This document shows positions 4,864-6,096 of a DNA stretch of 6,096 nt, one piece after another. Both the position numbers and the translations under genes were made by a program. Location: positions 4,225-10,320 of the forward strand of contig DOTU01000351.1 of the NCBI GenBank assembly GCA_003520965.1. Reading direction: 5' to 3'. Position 1 is the first letter of the stretch, and every line of letters starts with the position of its first letter. The stretch is from Candidatus Zixiibacteriota bacterium (GTDB lineage: Bacteria; Zixibacteria; MSB-5A5; UBA10806). The notes under the pieces were generated by a model, which did not search any database, had not been told where the DNA came from, and saw nothing but the letters and a program-made list of their open reading frames with translations.

Positions 4864-6096
4864 GGCAGCCGCTCCAATAAGGCAACCATATTTTACAACG
4901 GGGACTAAAGCATTGGCTGCCATCGCCGGCTTGGGGGCGATGGCCTATCTGTATCGCCTGATTTTCGGGTTGGGTGCGGCGACGAATCTTAATAATCAAT
5001 ATCCCTGGGGCATCTGGATATCAATCGACGTAGCTACAGGCGTTGCCCTGGCTGCGGGAGGATTCACCAGCGCGGCATTGGTTCATATCTTCCACCGCGA
5101 GCGCTATCATGCTGTTGTCAGACCGGCATTGCTGACTGCGATGCTGGGCTATACCTTCGTTGTCATTGGGCTCTTAGCTGACCTGGGACGCTATTACAAC
5201 GTCTGGCATCCGATGATCCCGATTATGTGGCAGGGAAACTCGGTGCTTTTCGAGGTTGGTATTTGCGTAATGATTTACCTGACCGTGCTCTATATTGAAT
5301 TTGTCCCGATAGTGGTAGATCGTTTTAAGGGAAGAGTAAGGCTACCCGGTCTGTTCAGGGGATTCAATAGGCTCGGAGAGCTTCTTATAAATCTATCCGA
5401 AAAAACGCTGGTTAGATTTATTTCGGTTTTCATTATTGCCGGTGTGGTACTATCATGTTTGCATCAATCATCGCTTGGCACTTTGATGCTGATCGCGCCC
5501 ACTAAAATGCATCCGCTCTGGTACACTCCAATCTCACCTCTTCTATTCCTGCTTTCGGCAATCGCCGCGGGTTTTCCGATGGTGATATTCGAGTCGCTTC
5601 TGGCCTCACGCTCCTTTAAGCTACATCCGGAGAAAGAAGTTCTCTCGGGAATCGCTGCTTATATTCCGGTATTTCTCGGACTATATCTGGCTATAAAAAT
5701 AGTGGATTTAACTTTAAGAGATGCCTGGCCGTATCTCCTCGAGGGCTCAACTCAATCGATGATGTTTATCATCGAGCTTTCCATAGGGGTAATTATTCCC
5801 ATCATCATTCTCTCTATCCGTAAGAACCGGGAGAATATGATGGCACTATTTATTTCGTCGGCGATGGTTGTATTGGGAGTGGCCTTAAACCGTATAGACG
5901 TTTTTCTGGTTGCCTACAAACCGCTATATGCAACCCAAACCTATATCCCGTCGATTTATGAAATTGCTGTCACCTGCGGCCTGGTTTGCGCCCTTGTATT
6001 AGTATACCGCGCCGTGGTGATGATTTTTCCGGTCATACAAGCGCCGGAACATGATATTTTGGTGGATGTGAAATCCGGTTCTCGCATGTTTGCGGA
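4850..6096 (+). CDS. hybB: HybB-like NrfD/PsrC-family hydrogenase membrane subunit (3' partial)
   Basis: This is the integral-membrane quinone-reactive partner of HybA. The frame is open to the window end, giving 415 residues so far against about 392 in E. coli HybB, so little should be missing beyond a tail. About ten hydrophobic segments can be seen, at roughly 20-40, 54-80, 92-112, 130-157, 190-210, 225-250, 265-285, 303-322, 333-350 and 368-393. The stretch HQSSLGTLMLIAPTKMHPLW at 205-224 is a signature I recognise from HybB proteins and separates them from other NrfD relatives. The ATG at 4850 lies inside the end of hybA, indicating translational coupling. An in-frame ATG at 4838 is possible, but GAAGG at 4833-4837 abuts it directly; for 4850 the spacing is 12 bases, somewhat long. 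The hydrogenase catalytic subunits are expected downstream. Confidence 0.87.
   Translation, partial: MSAHEAAAPIRQPYFTTGTKALAAIAGLGAMAYLYRLIFGLGAATNLNNQYPWGIWISIDVATGVALAAGGFTSAALVHIFHRERYHAVVRPALLTAMLGYTFVVIGLLADLGRYYNVWHPMIPIMWQGNSVLFEVGICVMIYLTVLYIEFVPIVVDRFKGRVRLPGLFRGFNRLGELLINLSEKTLVRFISVFIIAGVVLSCLHQSSLGTLMLIAPTKMHPLWYTPISPLLFLLSAIAAGFPMVIFESLLASRSFKLHPEKEVLSGIAAYIPVFLGLYLAIKIVDLTLRDAWPYLLEGSTQSMMFIIELSIGVIIPIIILSIRKNRENMMALFISSAMVVLGVALNRIDVFLVAYKPLYATQTYIPSIYEIAVTCGLVCALVLVYRAVVMIFPVIQAPEHDILVDVKSGSRMFA

Overview
The window holds four protein-coding genes, all on the + strand, in three transcription units. The two outer genes run off the window edges. Base composition is moderate, with AT-rich spacers. 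The organism is a Gram-negative-type bacterium with Tat export, a quinone-linked periplasm-facing hydrogenase module and large secreted modular peptidases. The paired repeat GDVNGS..FTGLDVTY.VRYFKGG at the end of the first protein resembles C-terminal repeats I associate with secreted proteins of FCB-group candidate phyla (Zixibacteria and relatives). That placement is from memory and has low confidence.

Layout. (1) 1-1611: 3' part of a secreted multidomain protein. It carries the C-terminal end of an M14 zinc-carboxypeptidase domain, a carboxypeptidase regulatory-like beta-sandwich, three FN3-like modules (the first two about 70% identical) and two dockerin/EF-hand-like repeats. (2) 1612-2157: AT-rich spacer with two hairpins just after the first gene, a further hairpin at 1934-1967, a candidate sigma70-type promoter at 2003-2030 and an apparently structured leader (three inverted repeats at 2046-2125). 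(3) 2164-3522: gdhA, hexameric glutamate dehydrogenase of the NADP-type class, followed by a rho-independent terminator at 3616-3644. (4) 3645-3966: spacer with short CTGAGT repeats, a GC-rich nested palindrome resembling a REP element, then a good promoter (TTGACA-17-GATACT). A Fur-box-like sequence and a CRP/FNR-like sequence lie directly upstream of it, and its leader has two hairpins and a possible 9-codon ORF. (5) 3967-6096: hybA and hybB, overlapping and translationally coupled; hybB continues past the window.

Functionally, GdhA links 2-oxoglutarate, ammonium and glutamate and is probably a stand-alone unit. HybA and HybB would pass electrons between a periplasmic [NiFe] hydrogenase and the membrane quinone pool. 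No hydrogenase small-subunit gene lies upstream of hybA, so the catalytic subunits should be downstream of the window or elsewhere. No rRNA, tRNA, CRISPR array, insertion sequence or phage gene is visible. The most interesting parts are the regulatory region in front of hybA, the structured gdhA leader and the modular peptidase.
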